IMG/VR virus record: IMGVR_UViG_3300008993_000095
Coordinates: 1-39,419 of that record
Direction: 5' to 3' (one strand)
From: a virus
DNA length: 39,419 bases
The notes under the pieces are model-generated. The model saw nothing but the letters and a program-made list of their open reading frames with translations, did not search any database and was not told the DNA's origin. Below are positions 1 through 10,520 of this stretch, piece after piece (position 1 is the stretch's first letter; every line of letters begins with the position of its first letter). Position numbers and translations under genes: made by a program.

Positions 1-659
1 ATTGTTACAGGAGCTTGAGCTCCATTGGCTCTAGAATTAGCTTGGCCATTTAAACTATATTTATAAACTTGTTTTTTTCCATCTTTATCAATATATTCTT
101 GACTAAACACAGTGTTTCCATTTTGAATTTCAATCTGCACGGCTTTAACTCCATTTACAGAACTTCCAGCTCCGCCATATAAACCCATGTTGCTGTAAAA
201 CTCTCTTGCGCCTGGTTGACTAGAAAGACCTATTAAACCTGATTCACCATTGTTTATCATGTCTACCATTTTTTTAGATTCTAGTTGAATAACACCTAAA
301 TTACCACCTAAATCTTGAACTGCATTAATTATGTTTTGTTCTTTTTTTATAGTATCTGTTTGGTCTTCACCCATTGAATTAATAGTAGTATAATATAGAT
401 CATCAGCTTGTGCTCTTAATTGAGTTGCTAAACTACGAGCTACAGAATTTTCAGCAGCATTAGGATCATCTATTTCTTCAGCTTGTCTATATACTTGCAT
501 CTGCTGAGTTAAGGCAGCTTCTTCGTTTAATCTTATATTTGCTTTTGCAGTTTCAAAATTAACACCGAAATCAAGCAATTCTTTGTTTATCTTAGAACCA
601 CTTTTGTCTATTAATGCGCTTTCTCCTTGTGTTAGTCCTGGTCTTGAGTATGTTCCCAT
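1..659 (-). CDS. Partial hypothetical virion-associated protein (C-terminus outside window)
   Basis: An ATG at 659 opens a frame that runs to position 1 without a stop, giving about 219 residues; the C-terminus is missing. It begins MGTYSRPGLTQGE and continues with Gln/Glu/Ala-rich, probably helical sequence (about residues 20-130), then a more beta-like, Asn/Gly-rich part. It follows the 302-residue coiled-coil protein by about 20 bases, with an A/T-rich leader and no Shine-Dalgarno. Last in the tail module and rich in helix, it could be an internal (ejected) virion protein, but that is inferred from position and composition only. I see no catalytic motif. Confidence 0.75.
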   Translation of the reverse strand, partial: MGTYSRPGLTQGESALIDKSGSKINKELLDFGVNFETAKANIRLNEEAALTQQMQVYRQAEEIDDPNAAENSVARSLATQLRAQADDLYYTTINSMGEDQTDTIKKEQNIINAVQDLGGNLGVIQLESKKMVDMINNGESGLIGLSSQPGAREFYSNMGLYGGAGSSVNGVKAVQIEIQNGNTVFSQEYIDKDGKKQVYKYSLNGQANSRANGAQAPVT

Positions 660-679
660 AATTTATTGATTTTTAAAAA

Positions 680-1588
680 TTAATTGATTGGATCCATTTT
701 ACTAGCTTGATTTAGATCAATAATAGGTATAAAGTCATCATCATCAACATTTGTATTTAAATTTAAATTATTGGCTAATTGCTGTTGCACTAAATTTTCA
801 TCTTCAATTTTTTGAAGTGCTATTTGTTGAGGTGTAGGATTTGTAATACCAAAACCTTTTTTATTTCCTTGGCGTGACATGTTTTTGACTATTGCTTTAT
901 CTTCTGGTTTACTAACCCCTGTTGGTTTATTAACTATTGCTTTCTCTTGTTCATTGCCCTCACCATTTGGATTTTCTCTATCTTGAGAAACCATACCAGC
1001 AGTAAATGCTTTACCCATGCCACCTATACCAGCTATCATAGCATTTTGAGATTCAAGTTGTTGTCCTCTTAGTACATCAGCTTGGCTTTGCAATCTATCT
1101 AATTGAGATACCTCTCTAGCTTCTTGCATTTCCATTCTTTTAATTTCACCTTTACCTTTTGCAATATCAACTTGTAATTGACCTTGAGCTTGAAGTTTTT
1201 GATTATTAACCTCTTGCTGTTCGATGCTAGCACTAATGCCTTGTTTACTTTTTAAAGCTGCGTTAGCTAATGCAGTTGCACCACCACCAGCAGCTCCAGT
1301 AGCTCTTAAATAGTCTAATGTAGTAGCTAAAGCCTGATCTGTTTGTTCCATTTGTATTTCAGCTGCTTGAGTAGCAACAGCTAAATTTTTATATGGATTT
1401 TCCAATGCTCCAAAAGCATTTGTTATCTTTTGTCTACCAAGTTCATAAGCTTTAATTTCATTCATTTTATTTCCATAGTCTACTTTAGCTCTTTGAGCTT
1501 GCCAACCACTTAATAAAGCTCCTGCACCTTGAACACCTATTTGCATTCCAGTACCTGGTTTTAAATCAAATCCTTTAAATATATCCAT
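680..1588 (-). CDS. Probable internal virion (ejection) protein, coiled coil
   Basis: 302 residues. The N-terminus (about 15-30) is Gly/Ala-rich (GVQGAGALLSGW). A long helical, Gln/Glu/Ala-rich stretch follows from about 35 to 180, typical of coiled coil, with the motif GALENPYKNLAVATQAAE near residues 59-76 and a Gly/Ala-rich ATGAAGGGATALANAAL turn near 95-112. The C-terminal third is polar and Asn/Asp-rich and looks disordered. Such proteins downstream of the tail genes of short-tailed phages are usually internal virion proteins ejected with the DNA (T7 gp14-like in role). That role is inferred from composition and position. No enzymatic motif is visible. Confidence 0.65.
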   Translation of the reverse strand: MDIFKGFDLKPGTGMQIGVQGAGALLSGWQAQRAKVDYGNKMNEIKAYELGRQKITNAFGALENPYKNLAVATQAAEIQMEQTDQALATTLDYLRATGAAGGGATALANAALKSKQGISASIEQQEVNNQKLQAQGQLQVDIAKGKGEIKRMEMQEAREVSQLDRLQSQADVLRGQQLESQNAMIAGIGGMGKAFTAGMVSQDRENPNGEGNEQEKAIVNKPTGVSKPEDKAIVKNMSRQGNKKGFGITNPTPQQIALQKIEDENLVQQQLANNLNLNTNVDDDDFIPIIDLNQASKMDPIN

Positions 1589-1597
1589 AATTTTTTT

Positions 1598-3547
1598 TTA
1601 TCTTGATGATACTACAAACTCTGATGACACAGCAAACAACTCTTTTACTCCTCCTGGAGAGGTAGTATCGTCTGTTGACATTTTAACTGTAGCGAAATAC
1701 CCTTTTATACCCGTCATAGACGCTCCGAAAACAACTTCTCCAGGTGTTACTAAAGTATTATTAATTAAATTAGCGTAGTATTTATTTTCTTTTTTAGTAA
1801 ATCCTGCTCTATATGTTATACCGTTTTGTATGTAAGAACCTTCGTCATAACTTCTAACAGTATTAGTTTCATCTAAACCTTGATTTACGTTTGGCAAAAT
1901 AGTAGCTTCGTCTGATATAAAACTATCAACCTGCCACCCGTTGCTACCTTCGTAATTAATTGTTTTAAAGTTTTTATTAATAGATGGATTTGGATTAAAT
2001 ACAAAAGTTATAGAAGATTTGTAACCAACACCGTAAAATTCATTAGCAGATACCGACGGAGAATAGTGTAAATATAAACCATCATCTTTTGTTGTAAAAA
2101 AATTATTTTTTAAACTAAAAATAAAATCAGGTCTAAAAGTATAAAACGTAGTCCAACCTTGTACACTTTCTTTAAAAGTCAACGTACTATAATAATCACT
2201 TGTATTATCTAATGTTTTACTACCAGAGTGCTGTTGCATAGATATTATGTAATTATCTTTATAATTATCAAAACCACCTTCTATTTTGTCTTTTTCAAAA
2301 TAAGCAAATTTTACTTTAGGAATTTTAGCGTCACCAGGAGTTACTGGTATGTTTAAGGGGCCAATATCCGTAAACACACATCTTTTAGTAATTAAATTAC
2401 CACTAGCAGAGCTTTTAACTTTAACAGTACCTATGCCAGTCACGATAGCTCCTGTATTTATCCAACTACCACCAGAGGTAGTGTCAATATTTAAATATAC
2501 TATAGAGCCAATAACTATATTTTCTAATAAATTAGGTGCGCCAACTATAGATACTCTACCAGTGTCTACAGTAAACCAAGGCCCTAGAGGATCTGGAACT
2601 CTTTGAGCTGCAAACCCAGGTGCTGTTGGTATCCCACCAGGAACTTGAGGCCCTTGAGTAATTGAACCAGCTGTTGTATTGTACTGTAATTCATACTCTT
2701 CTGAAAAAACCTGTTGTTTGTCTTTTAATTTAGCTAGCTCATCTCTAAAAAAATCCTTCATGCCATATTGAGATATTTCAGTTATACCGTCTCTAGACAG
2801 CCTTAAAATAGCACTTCGGTCTTTGTCTGCGAAATATCTTCTAAATCCAAAACTAGCAAAGCTTTCTGGGTTTCTACTAATGCCATATTCTCCTGTATAA
2901 GGGGTTACTTGGCCAATAACAACATTTGAAACAGTATTTATAGGGGTTCCTTCAGCCGAATATATAGCATCTTTGTCTATTAATGCTGTGCTAACTTTAT
3001 TTTCTTGAAATATAGTTAAGTTATTGTCCATTGCATATATAAGCTGAACTGAACCATTGTGTGGATCTACACCTTTTGTTATATCTTCTGCAACAGAAAA
3101 AACATTAGTTTGATTTATGTCAGTTCTAGAATTAAAAACTCCTGAATAGATTAAGGCATTTTTTCTATACCTAACACTATTAGATTCTTCCATTAAATAA
3201 GCTCTTACACCTAAATCAACTTGAGTATTATTAAAACCACCTCTTATTCTTGATTCTTCAATAACCCAATTAGAACCTTTATTAGATAAAAAGCTACTAT
3301 TAGGAACTTCAAAAACATTTGATTTTGGAGGATCTATATACTCACCAGCTGGATTAACTGATTGAGGAAAATTAGGATACCCATCATCTGTGTAATTCAA
3401 GTAGGGCATGCCTGGAAACAAGCTAACATAAGTTGGTAAAAAATCACTAGTATCGGTTGATGAGTCTTTGTCAGTTCTCAACAACGGTGTTGTTACCTGT
3501 TTTAACCAAAACGTATTGTAGTATTTTACTTCTAATCTAAATCCCAT
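1598..3547 (-). CDS. Probable tail structural protein
   Basis: 649 residues, starting MGFRLEVKYYNTF. It is rich in beta-strand-like, Asn/Ser/Thr/Tyr sequence, without signal peptide or membrane segment. The N-terminal part (about 90-280) has long ordered-looking segments, for example RIRGGFNNTQVDLGVRAYL and RNPESFASFGFRRYFADKD, which I associate with tail proteins of podoviruses of Bacteroidota. The gene starts only 5 bases after the 1538-residue tail protein ends, so the two are probably co-translated partners of the short tail or its distal part. Exact role (hub, muzzle or stopper) cannot be assigned from the sequence alone. Confidence 0.65.
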   Translation of the reverse strand: MGFRLEVKYYNTFWLKQVTTPLLRTDKDSSTDTSDFLPTYVSLFPGMPYLNYTDDGYPNFPQSVNPAGEYIDPPKSNVFEVPNSSFLSNKGSNWVIEESRIRGGFNNTQVDLGVRAYLMEESNSVRYRKNALIYSGVFNSRTDINQTNVFSVAEDITKGVDPHNGSVQLIYAMDNNLTIFQENKVSTALIDKDAIYSAEGTPINTVSNVVIGQVTPYTGEYGISRNPESFASFGFRRYFADKDRSAILRLSRDGITEISQYGMKDFFRDELAKLKDKQQVFSEEYELQYNTTAGSITQGPQVPGGIPTAPGFAAQRVPDPLGPWFTVDTGRVSIVGAPNLLENIVIGSIVYLNIDTTSGGSWINTGAIVTGIGTVKVKSSASGNLITKRCVFTDIGPLNIPVTPGDAKIPKVKFAYFEKDKIEGGFDNYKDNYIISMQQHSGSKTLDNTSDYYSTLTFKESVQGWTTFYTFRPDFIFSLKNNFFTTKDDGLYLHYSPSVSANEFYGVGYKSSITFVFNPNPSINKNFKTINYEGSNGWQVDSFISDEATILPNVNQGLDETNTVRSYDEGSYIQNGITYRAGFTKKENKYYANLINNTLVTPGEVVFGASMTGIKGYFATVKMSTDDTTSPGGVKELFAVSSEFVVSSR

Positions 3548-3552
3548 ATTTT

Positions 3553-6500
3553 TTATCTTGAAAGCATAAATTGAATAGCGTAAGTATTTGAAGATAAAGA
3601 TCCAGTTCCACCACTAGCATCTTCAATGTGAAATTTAACTTGGTATATAAAAGCCCCTTGTCCTTTATTACCGTTTAATCCAACTGTTTTGTTTCTTGGC
3701 ATGTCACCATTGGTTGGTATACCAGCTGAAGGCTCGTAATAAAGTATGAAAACAGCTCTTTTATCAGGTGAGTTTACAGGCGTATATGCCTTAAAATTAA
3801 AATCAGTAAGCTGACTTCGCCAGTTAGTTCCATCTGGGTTACCTATTTTAGAGACTCTTAAATTAACACCTCGATGATGACTAAAATATGCATATTGTTT
3901 TGCCGGTGGTTCTTGTCCATTGTTAAATTTATTAGTTCTAGCATTTCTTCTTGAAACTTCAGTAACTACAGCGCTTAAATCTTGAAGTCTTCTGCCATCT
4001 TCAACTTGACTTACTGGTATGTTTTCAATATCAGAAGGTTGGAAACGAGCCATCGCTCCAGGTCCAAAATCTGAAAAATCTGCGTTTACAGCTTGATACC
4101 CATTGGTGTAGTGAGATATATAACCAATAGGGTATCCTGGAGAAGAACTTGCTGACGAAAGAAATGGCCATTGGTTGTCAACAGCATTAATAAAATATCC
4201 GCCAGAGTAAAAATCACTATTAGGATTTCTTTCTGGATAAGTACTTCCTGGACCTCCAATAAATCTAGTGTTCTTCTTACTGTTGTTACTAGCAGAGTTG
4301 TATATAGAAACCCAATCAACTCCTCCTGTTATTGTGCTAGGCCCGTTACCATCTAGCATAAGCATATCTGTTGGAACACCATATTTCGTACTAGTAGAGG
4401 TATGTCCTAGACCTTGAAATCTGTAAATTATAGGAGGTAGATTTGTTTTAGCACAGTTAACTGTCGTTGTAGTAGATATACCACTAACGCTGTCAACAGC
4501 TTTTAAAACAATTGTATAATTCTCTAAATTTGAAGAGTATCTAGTAAAAGGACCAGCGCTGTGATAATTTGCAGGAGCAGACGCTGCATTAGAATCAATG
4601 TCTTCCAATTGTAACTTGTAAATAGGTGGATCATCTGGAAAAACAGCTGGAGAAACTTCTTGTATAGTTATAGGATCGTTACCTGCTCCTAATGGATATT
4701 GTGTAGTAGAATTTGTATTTGGATCTACATAGCTTATTGATTCAATAGTGATTGTAGTATTCATTGCTCCAGAACCACTTATCGCTCTTCCATTAACATT
4801 TAAAATAGAAAAATTATTAGAAAGACTATGACCTGCAACAGCACTTTCAGGCCAACTACATGTAACTGGATCTATACCACCTAATACAGTTTCTCCACTA
4901 GGATCTAAATTATTTAATACTGCAAAGTTTAAATCTGATATTAAACCAGAAGTAGAAGTTTCATAATATATGTCTAAGTTTGACTTAAAAGGTTTTGTTT
5001 CAAAAACCATTAGCTGTTTAGCAAAATTAAAACCAGAACCACTTTCTGGGTCTTTATATTCTTGGTCTCTTTTTTTAAATCCAACTCTTGTTTTTGTAGA
5101 TACAGTTGCTATTAAAGGGTTTTTATTATTTTCTAAATAAAAAGGATCAACTTCACCTTCTATGCCTGGATATATAAAAGTACCTAACTCATATTGAGAT
5201 CTATCTTCTGAAGCAACATTTGGATCAGGATTCATATGCAAATAATGCATATCTATATTTTTATAGTCAGTCCATTGGCCAAGCTCTTTAAAAGGTCTAA
5301 CAGTATTAACTTCTTGTTTTAAAATATCATCTCTTTCGTTTTGAGAGTTTATATTTGGAATATTAACATCAGTGTCTAATTCAGTGTTTTTTACTCTATT
5401 ATATAGCACTACATTAGAAGAGTAAACGGCTTCTGAAGGACCTACCTCATTTAATTCTCTTGGTATTTTATTTATATTATCATTAAATAAAGCGATTTGA
5501 AAAATTTCATTAACACCGGAATATCTTAATCCTTTAACAGTAACATTAACGCCATCTTGAACCTCTTCTACTGAAGCGTCGTTCTTTGTGTATATTATAT
5601 TACCACTTAAAGCCCCAGGAGTATAAACATTATAATAGTCCTGCTCTTGTTGTTGAACAACTATCTTATAAGTGTACCAACCAAGTGGGTTACTCTCAGA
5701 ATATAAACCATTGTAAGTGTCTGTTTTTACAGTATCTACAGTGTTTAATATTTCAACCTCTAAAGATTCACCCATCCAGGCCATCGGATTTGTGCCAGCA
5801 TTGGTGTATTGATTAAAAATAGTAGAGTTAAAAGTTGTCGAAGAGGTACTTGAATCGTTTATAATTACGTTTGACGCTCTTCCAAATCTGTCTTGAAGTA
5901 CTATTCCAACTTGGTAAGATCTACCTTGCTTTAAAGTGCTGTTATTGTATTCTCTATCGGTTTCACTTGTTCCAGATCCTTTTTGAACAGTATCTAAAGA
6001 GTACTCTATATTAGTTGGTGTAGTATTATTTTGTAAAAAGTTTCCATATATAATTCTATTACCAACCGCCTCTTGTGTTTGAGCTCTCATAGGTACTATA
6101 TCACTTACTCTTGTGACTTCTTTTGATGTTAAAACTTTTATAGGTTTTTGAGAGCTGTAAGTGTATATATAAGTGTTTTCTAAAGATCCTATATTAATTT
6201 TAGATCCACCACCAGTACCGGCGCCACCTAGTGGTAGACTTGGTACATTTAGTAAATCTCCTACTCTATAGTTTTCTCCAGTTGTCAAACCACTACCAGA
6301 TAACATGCTAGCTGTTAAAACAAGGCTTAATGAGCCTGACACATAACCGGAAAAGCTTGATGCATCAAAAATTATTGTTTCACCTGCGCCATATCCATTA
6401 CCACCGCTAATACAAGTTAAAGAAATGTCAGTAGGGCTATTTACAGTACATCTAAAATTAGCAGAGTTATTACCACTTGTGATTGGAGGAAAAAATGTAC

Positions 6501-8169
6501 CTACACCAGTGCCTGAATCAAATATTGTTGTAGGCACATATTCGCCTTCTAAAACTGAACCTCCTGAACAAACCTCTGCAGCAACAACAACTCCGTCAGT
6601 AACCGTAACTTTAGCTAATAATCCAGTGCCTATATTTAAAGGAGATGTAGATGAGTAGTCGGCTTCTGTAAATGGAATATAATAAATTTCTGTGCCAGAC
6701 AAAGGTGTATAACCAGAACCTCCACCAAATTTTAAACTTAAAGTCTTAGGAAGACCTAATTGAAAAGAATTAGGCCCTTTTGTAGCCAGGTCTATATCAT
6801 CTATTATTTTAACATTTTCTTCATCTGAAGCTTTAAATAACAGTTGTAATTCTTTTACTTTTAATTTTTGTGTAATTTCATTTGGTGCATAAGGAAGATC
6901 TAAAACTAAACCTACAGTGGTTATTTGATTTTCCATAAAATCAACAATACTTGATTCTTTAGTTCTTTTTTGATCTCCTTGAACAAAATAACCAAATTGT
7001 TTTGGAACAAAAGCATGCTGAGAAAATGGGGCTGTTAAAGAATACTCATTATCGTCGTATTTAAATCTATAACTAAATCTTACAAACTTGTCTTCTAAAA
7101 GCCTTTTATCTCCAGAGAACTGAGGGTTATATTTAGGATTTTTTAAAGAAAACATAAAAACATTAGGCGAATCCCAACCTAAAGTTTCTTCAATACTATT
7201 TATTGGATTATCAGTAGAATCTTTAAGAGTAATATAGTTATTTGGAGTAGTTGTAAATAATCCATCTACATAAGCCTCTGATCCATTAGTTTCGTTTTGT
7301 AAAGTTATTTTTATATTTGGATTTGGAGTTGTCCCGTAAAAATCCTTAAGTAAACTATATTCAGAATTAAGATTAACATTACCTCCGTCTCCATTGAAAA
7401 CTAAAACATCTCTTGATAGTGACGCAGAGTTTTTTATTTTAGCTGGAGATCCAAAAAATGGTGGCAACCACTCTTCCGTTTCATTTATTAAAGTAGACTC
7501 TATAAATCCTTTAGTTTTTTTTATAAAAGAAATTGCTGAATAAGGAGCGTATTTAGCTACAGATATATGATCTTCTTTTGTATAGTACGAAGCATTAGAA
7601 ATAGCTTTATTTATATTTATTTTTCTTGGTTGATTTCTGTTATCTGTCCAGAACAACAAATCTTCAATTACATTTATGCCACTTATAGGATGTGTTTTAG
7701 AAAAATTTAAAAATGAACCTTTTACTAGAATTCCAGAAGTAACATTAGATAAGTTTATTTGAGAAGAATTAGTAACATTAGGAAGGCTACAATAACATAT
7801 ATAGTTTACACCTCCACTTCTAGTAAAAGCAGTATAATCTTCACCACTTAATTCAGGAGTTGAAGCACTTTCTAAAGCTAATCCACTCAAGGATGTATTA
7901 CTTGAGTCACTATAATTAGTTATAAAGAAAAACATTCTATTATTGTCTACATCAGAGTATTGACCAATCACTTCTAAATTAGGGTCTGTTAAATTAAATG
8001 TAGATATTAATTGGTTTCCTCTAATATTTTCTAATGAACCAACGCTAGCATCTTCTGATGCGCTAACACTTGCGTTTTGTGCGTCTCTATATTCTCCATT
8101 ACCTATTATTCTAGAGTCTAGATCTTTATTCATTCTAGACTTAAGAAAAGTATTTTTAATTTCTGGCAT
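3553..8169 (-). CDS. Large tail protein, P22 gp10-like stabilization / muzzle-type
   Basis: 1538 residues, the longest product in the window. The N-terminus has the pattern NKDLDSRIIGNGEYRDAQN (residues 14-32), followed by SEDASVGSLENIRGN. I recall this pattern from proteins annotated as phage stabilization (P22 gp10-like) in many podoviruses. Repeated beta-strand blocks follow. Residues about 478-660 are a Gly/Ser-rich insertion with at least three imperfect GGxGYxxGD-type repeats, lying between a segment ending near LPKTLSLKF and one starting TYIYTYSSQKP. The C-terminal 400 residues look like further beta domains. Probably the head-proximal or distal part of a short tail. Family assignment is from memory; the insertion is directly visible. 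Confidence 0.7.
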   Translation of the reverse strand: MPEIKNTFLKSRMNKDLDSRIIGNGEYRDAQNASVSASEDASVGSLENIRGNQLISTFNLTDPNLEVIGQYSDVDNNRMFFFITNYSDSSNTSLSGLALESASTPELSGEDYTAFTRSGGVNYICYCSLPNVTNSSQINLSNVTSGILVKGSFLNFSKTHPISGINVIEDLLFWTDNRNQPRKININKAISNASYYTKEDHISVAKYAPYSAISFIKKTKGFIESTLINETEEWLPPFFGSPAKIKNSASLSRDVLVFNGDGGNVNLNSEYSLLKDFYGTTPNPNIKITLQNETNGSEAYVDGLFTTTPNNYITLKDSTDNPINSIEETLGWDSPNVFMFSLKNPKYNPQFSGDKRLLEDKFVRFSYRFKYDDNEYSLTAPFSQHAFVPKQFGYFVQGDQKRTKESSIVDFMENQITTVGLVLDLPYAPNEITQKLKVKELQLLFKASDEENVKIIDDIDLATKGPNSFQLGLPKTLSLKFGGGSGYTPLSGTEIYYIPFTEADYSSTSPLNIGTGLLAKVTVTDGVVVAAEVCSGGSVLEGEYVPTTIFDSGTGVGTFFPPITSGNNSANFRCTVNSPTDISLTCISGGNGYGAGETIIFDASSFSGYVSGSLSLVLTASMLSGSGLTTGENYRVGDLLNVPSLPLGGAGTGGGSKINIGSLENTYIYTYSSQKPIKVLTSKEVTRVSDIVPMRAQTQEAVGNRIIYGNFLQNNTTPTNIEYSLDTVQKGSGTSETDREYNNSTLKQGRSYQVGIVLQDRFGRASNVIINDSSTSSTTFNSTIFNQYTNAGTNPMAWMGESLEVEILNTVDTVKTDTYNGLYSESNPLGWYTYKIVVQQQEQDYYNVYTPGALSGNIIYTKNDASVEEVQDGVNVTVKGLRYSGVNEIFQIALFNDNINKIPRELNEVGPSEAVYSSNVVLYNRVKNTELDTDVNIPNINSQNERDDILKQEVNTVRPFKELGQWTDYKNIDMHYLHMNPDPNVASEDRSQYELGTFIYPGIEGEVDPFYLENNKNPLIATVSTKTRVGFKKRDQEYKDPESGSGFNFAKQLMVFETKPFKSNLDIYYETSTSGLISDLNFAVLNNLDPSGETVLGGIDPVTCSWPESAVAGHSLSNNFSILNVNGRAISGSGAMNTTITIESISYVDPNTNSTTQYPLGAGNDPITIQEVSPAVFPDDPPIYKLQLEDIDSNAASAPANYHSAGPFTRYSSNLENYTIVLKAVDSVSGISTTTTVNCAKTNLPPIIYRFQGLGHTSTSTKYGVPTDMLMLDGNGPSTITGGVDWVSIYNSASNNSKKNTRFIGGPGSTYPERNPNSDFYSGGYFINAVDNQWPFLSSASSSPGYPIGYISHYTNGYQAVNADFSDFGPGAMARFQPSDIENIPVSQVEDGRRLQDLSAVVTEVSRRNARTNKFNNGQEPPAKQYAYFSHHRGVNLRVSKIGNPDGTNWRSQLTDFNFKAYTPVNSPDKRAVFILYYEPSAGIPTNGDMPRNKTVGLNGNKGQGAFIYQVKFHIEDASGGTGSLSSNTYAIQFMLSR

Positions 8170-8171
8170 AT

Positions 8172-9407
8172 TTAATGTTTAATCCATTTTGATTTACCAC
8201 GCATGACTTGAGTAAATTCTTCTAGTTTTATATTAGATAATCTTATTTTAGCATTTCTAAGAGCACTAGACCTGTCTTTTTTAAATCTTTGCACTACATA
8301 TTCTGGAATATTAGCTCTCCCAGATAAGATTCCATGAGCGATATGCATATAAATAGCCTGTTCAGCCATTTTAGGAACTCTAGTATCTTCATCTGCTGCT
8401 AAGCCGTCTGATATGTATTCTAATATAATTATTTTACCAGCTAATTGATTTGAAAAACTAAAAGTACCTAGTCTTTCGTTTATAGTAAACCAACCATTTT
8501 TTTGTGATACTTCAGGCTCTAACCCATACCTTTGGCCATAAGCTAATCTATCCCAGCCAAAGCCATAAACGTTTGCATTTTCAAATACTTCATCAGTTAT
8601 CTGACCTGTTATATTTAAAGCATTATTTTTTGCCCAACGTTCTTCGGTAAAAGATTGTTTAGCTTCATTATTACCTCCATTAGCATTTTGCGTAGGTACA
8701 CCAGCGTCATCTTGTATTGGTAATTCAGTTGGATTAGAAGTTAGTGTTGTTGGGTATATTATGTGTTTTACCCCTGTTGTATCAACCCAAGATGCTTGAA
8801 CATAGTTTACGTAGTCTTGTGGAATTATAACAGAAAGACTAGGTGGTATAGTAAGTTCCTGAGCTTTTATACTTCTTAATGTATCGTAGCTAAACTCTTG
8901 TAGTCCTCTTTTAGCATGAAACATTATGTCAGTTCTTTTAGCATTAGGTATTAATTTACCAACGCCTATATAAGCAACTATAAAGTTGTTTATAATATCG
9001 TTTAAACTTATGTATTCATAACTACCGTTCCTAGAATTTCTAGTAGGTTGAGTTAATTGGAAATAAAAATTACCAGTGTAATTAGTTCCATTAGTTGAAT
9101 TTGTGTTAGGCGCTATTACGGTTATTTCGTCTGTGCTACTAACATATACTAACTCTTGATTTATTTTAGTGTATGTGTTAGGTGTTGCTTGAGGAGCAAA
9201 ATAAACATCAAAATTTGACGCAGCTTTTATATGAGTTAATTTTAAATTAGGAGTTGCAGATGTTTTAGGTAAACCAAAAGCGCTTACAGGGTCTAAGTTA
9301 AAAGTCCAAGTTGGTAAAACTAAGTTTGCTCCAATTGTAGATGTTAAAAAACCTAAATTCTGCTGACCGGCGTAGTATTGAGCGTTTGTTTCCTTTATAA
9401 GTCCCAT
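8172..9407 (-). CDS. Probable tail hub / tubular structural protein
   Basis: 411 residues. The N-terminal 130 residues are Asn/Thr-rich and beta-like. The centre (about 133-205) has the well-ordered block ISLNDIINNFIVAYIGVGKL and then FHAKRGLQEFSYDTLRSIKA, a pattern I associate with structural proteins of podoviruses of Bacteroidota. The C-terminus is helical and basic (FKKDRSSALRNAKIRLSNIK). The gene lies 3 bases after the preceding connector-type gene and 2 bases before the large tail protein, so it is part of one tail-assembly operon. A T7 gp11-like adaptor or tail-hub role is plausible but inferred. Confidence 0.65.
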   Translation of the reverse strand: MGLIKETNAQYYAGQQNLGFLTSTIGANLVLPTWTFNLDPVSAFGLPKTSATPNLKLTHIKAASNFDVYFAPQATPNTYTKINQELVYVSSTDEITVIAPNTNSTNGTNYTGNFYFQLTQPTRNSRNGSYEYISLNDIINNFIVAYIGVGKLIPNAKRTDIMFHAKRGLQEFSYDTLRSIKAQELTIPPSLSVIIPQDYVNYVQASWVDTTGVKHIIYPTTLTSNPTELPIQDDAGVPTQNANGGNNEAKQSFTEERWAKNNALNITGQITDEVFENANVYGFGWDRLAYGQRYGLEPEVSQKNGWFTINERLGTFSFSNQLAGKIIILEYISDGLAADEDTRVPKMAEQAIYMHIAHGILSGRANIPEYVVQRFKKDRSSALRNAKIRLSNIKLEEFTQVMRGKSKWIKH

Positions 9408-9410
9408 TTA

Positions 9411-10508
9411 TTAAGATTTTTCGTTTTGTTTATCTTGTTGTAATTCACTTTGAGCAATTTGTATTATCTGAGGATCTCTTATTACTATACCAGCATATAG
9501 AAGTATGTTTAAAACAAGTTCAGTTTGTTCTGATGTTTGTAAGCCAAAGTCAGTATGACCAAATGTTGTTCCTGAATATAGACTTGAATCTGTGACTATT
9601 AATTGAGCATCTACTCCACCAGGTACAGTTTGAAGAGTGTCTGAGAAATTAAAAACATCACCAATCAAATAATTTTTACCAGGTGAGACAACAGTTAATT
9701 CAGATATAATACCATCAGCGCTTAATTCTAAATTAAAAACTAATCCAGATCCAGTGCCTGCTCCTCCATCTTCGCTTAGATAAGTAATCCTTGCATCGTC
9801 TTGGTCTAAAGATAAATAAGTAGCTGAAGATCCAGAAGCCGTAAAATTAGTTTGCAAACTTTCAAACAAATAATTTTCTACAACAAAGTTTTTTGTTACT
9901 GGAAAGCCTGAAGCTACATATTTATTTGTATCAAACACGTACTGTCCTAGTTTTCCAGAGTAATAACCCCATCTAACATCATTAGGCTTTTTAACATATT
10001 GCATTTTAATATCATTAGCACTAATAATATCTGAAGGATATATTATACACTTGTTATCTTCATAAAGATATACAGGAAAATCTTTTGTAGGAGCCACTAA
10101 AGGGGCTTTTCTTATGTTATAGAATTCAGATCTACCTAATCTTTGCATTTCAGGGTAAACATGAATATTCGGCTCGTAAGTAACAGAACCTAGTTTATAC
10201 AGCTCAGAAGGAACTGTAAACGTGTTAGGGGAAGTAGTAACACCTATAGCTTTTTCAGCTACTGATTGATCACTTTCAGTTTTAAATTCTGCAATTTTTT
10301 CATCAGTGGCAGCAACTCTATCTGCATAGTCCATATCTGTTTGAGGAACACGAACCTGTTGATTCAAATCCTCAAAGCATTTTTCAAAGAGTTCTCTTTG
10401 AACTTGAGTACCTATTCTGTTGAACTCATCAGGAGTCATATAACCCCTTTGTTCTTTGTTCAAAATAAGTAATACAGTTTTATATACAGTATCTACGCTT
10501 ATTGCCAT
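9411..10508 (-). CDS. Probable head-tail connector (ring/adaptor) protein
   Basis: 365 residues from the ATG at 10508 (MAISVDTVYKTV). An in-frame GTG at 10538 would extend it by 10 residues, but it lies inside the terminator hairpin at 10521-10550, so I reject it. The N-terminal helical part (ILNKEQRGYMTPDEFNRIG) and the middle with PSELYKLGSVTYE resemble head-tail ring proteins. The C-terminus (TELVLNILLYAGIVIRDP) is helical. Between about residues 205 and 305 is a Gly/Ser-rich insertion with one GKNYLIGD repeat, related to those in the large tail protein. Position after the capsid genes and before the tail genes supports a connector role. Confidence 0.65.
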   Translation of the reverse strand: MAISVDTVYKTVLLILNKEQRGYMTPDEFNRIGTQVQRELFEKCFEDLNQQVRVPQTDMDYADRVAATDEKIAEFKTESDQSVAEKAIGVTTSPNTFTVPSELYKLGSVTYEPNIHVYPEMQRLGRSEFYNIRKAPLVAPTKDFPVYLYEDNKCIIYPSDIISANDIKMQYVKKPNDVRWGYYSGKLGQYVFDTNKYVASGFPVTKNFVVENYLFESLQTNFTASGSSATYLSLDQDDARITYLSEDGGAGTGSGLVFNLELSADGIISELTVVSPGKNYLIGDVFNFSDTLQTVPGGVDAQLIVTDSSLYSGTTFGHTDFGLQTSEQTELVLNILLYAGIVIRDPQIIQIAQSELQQDKQNEKS

Positions 10509-10520
10509 TTTAAATATTTT

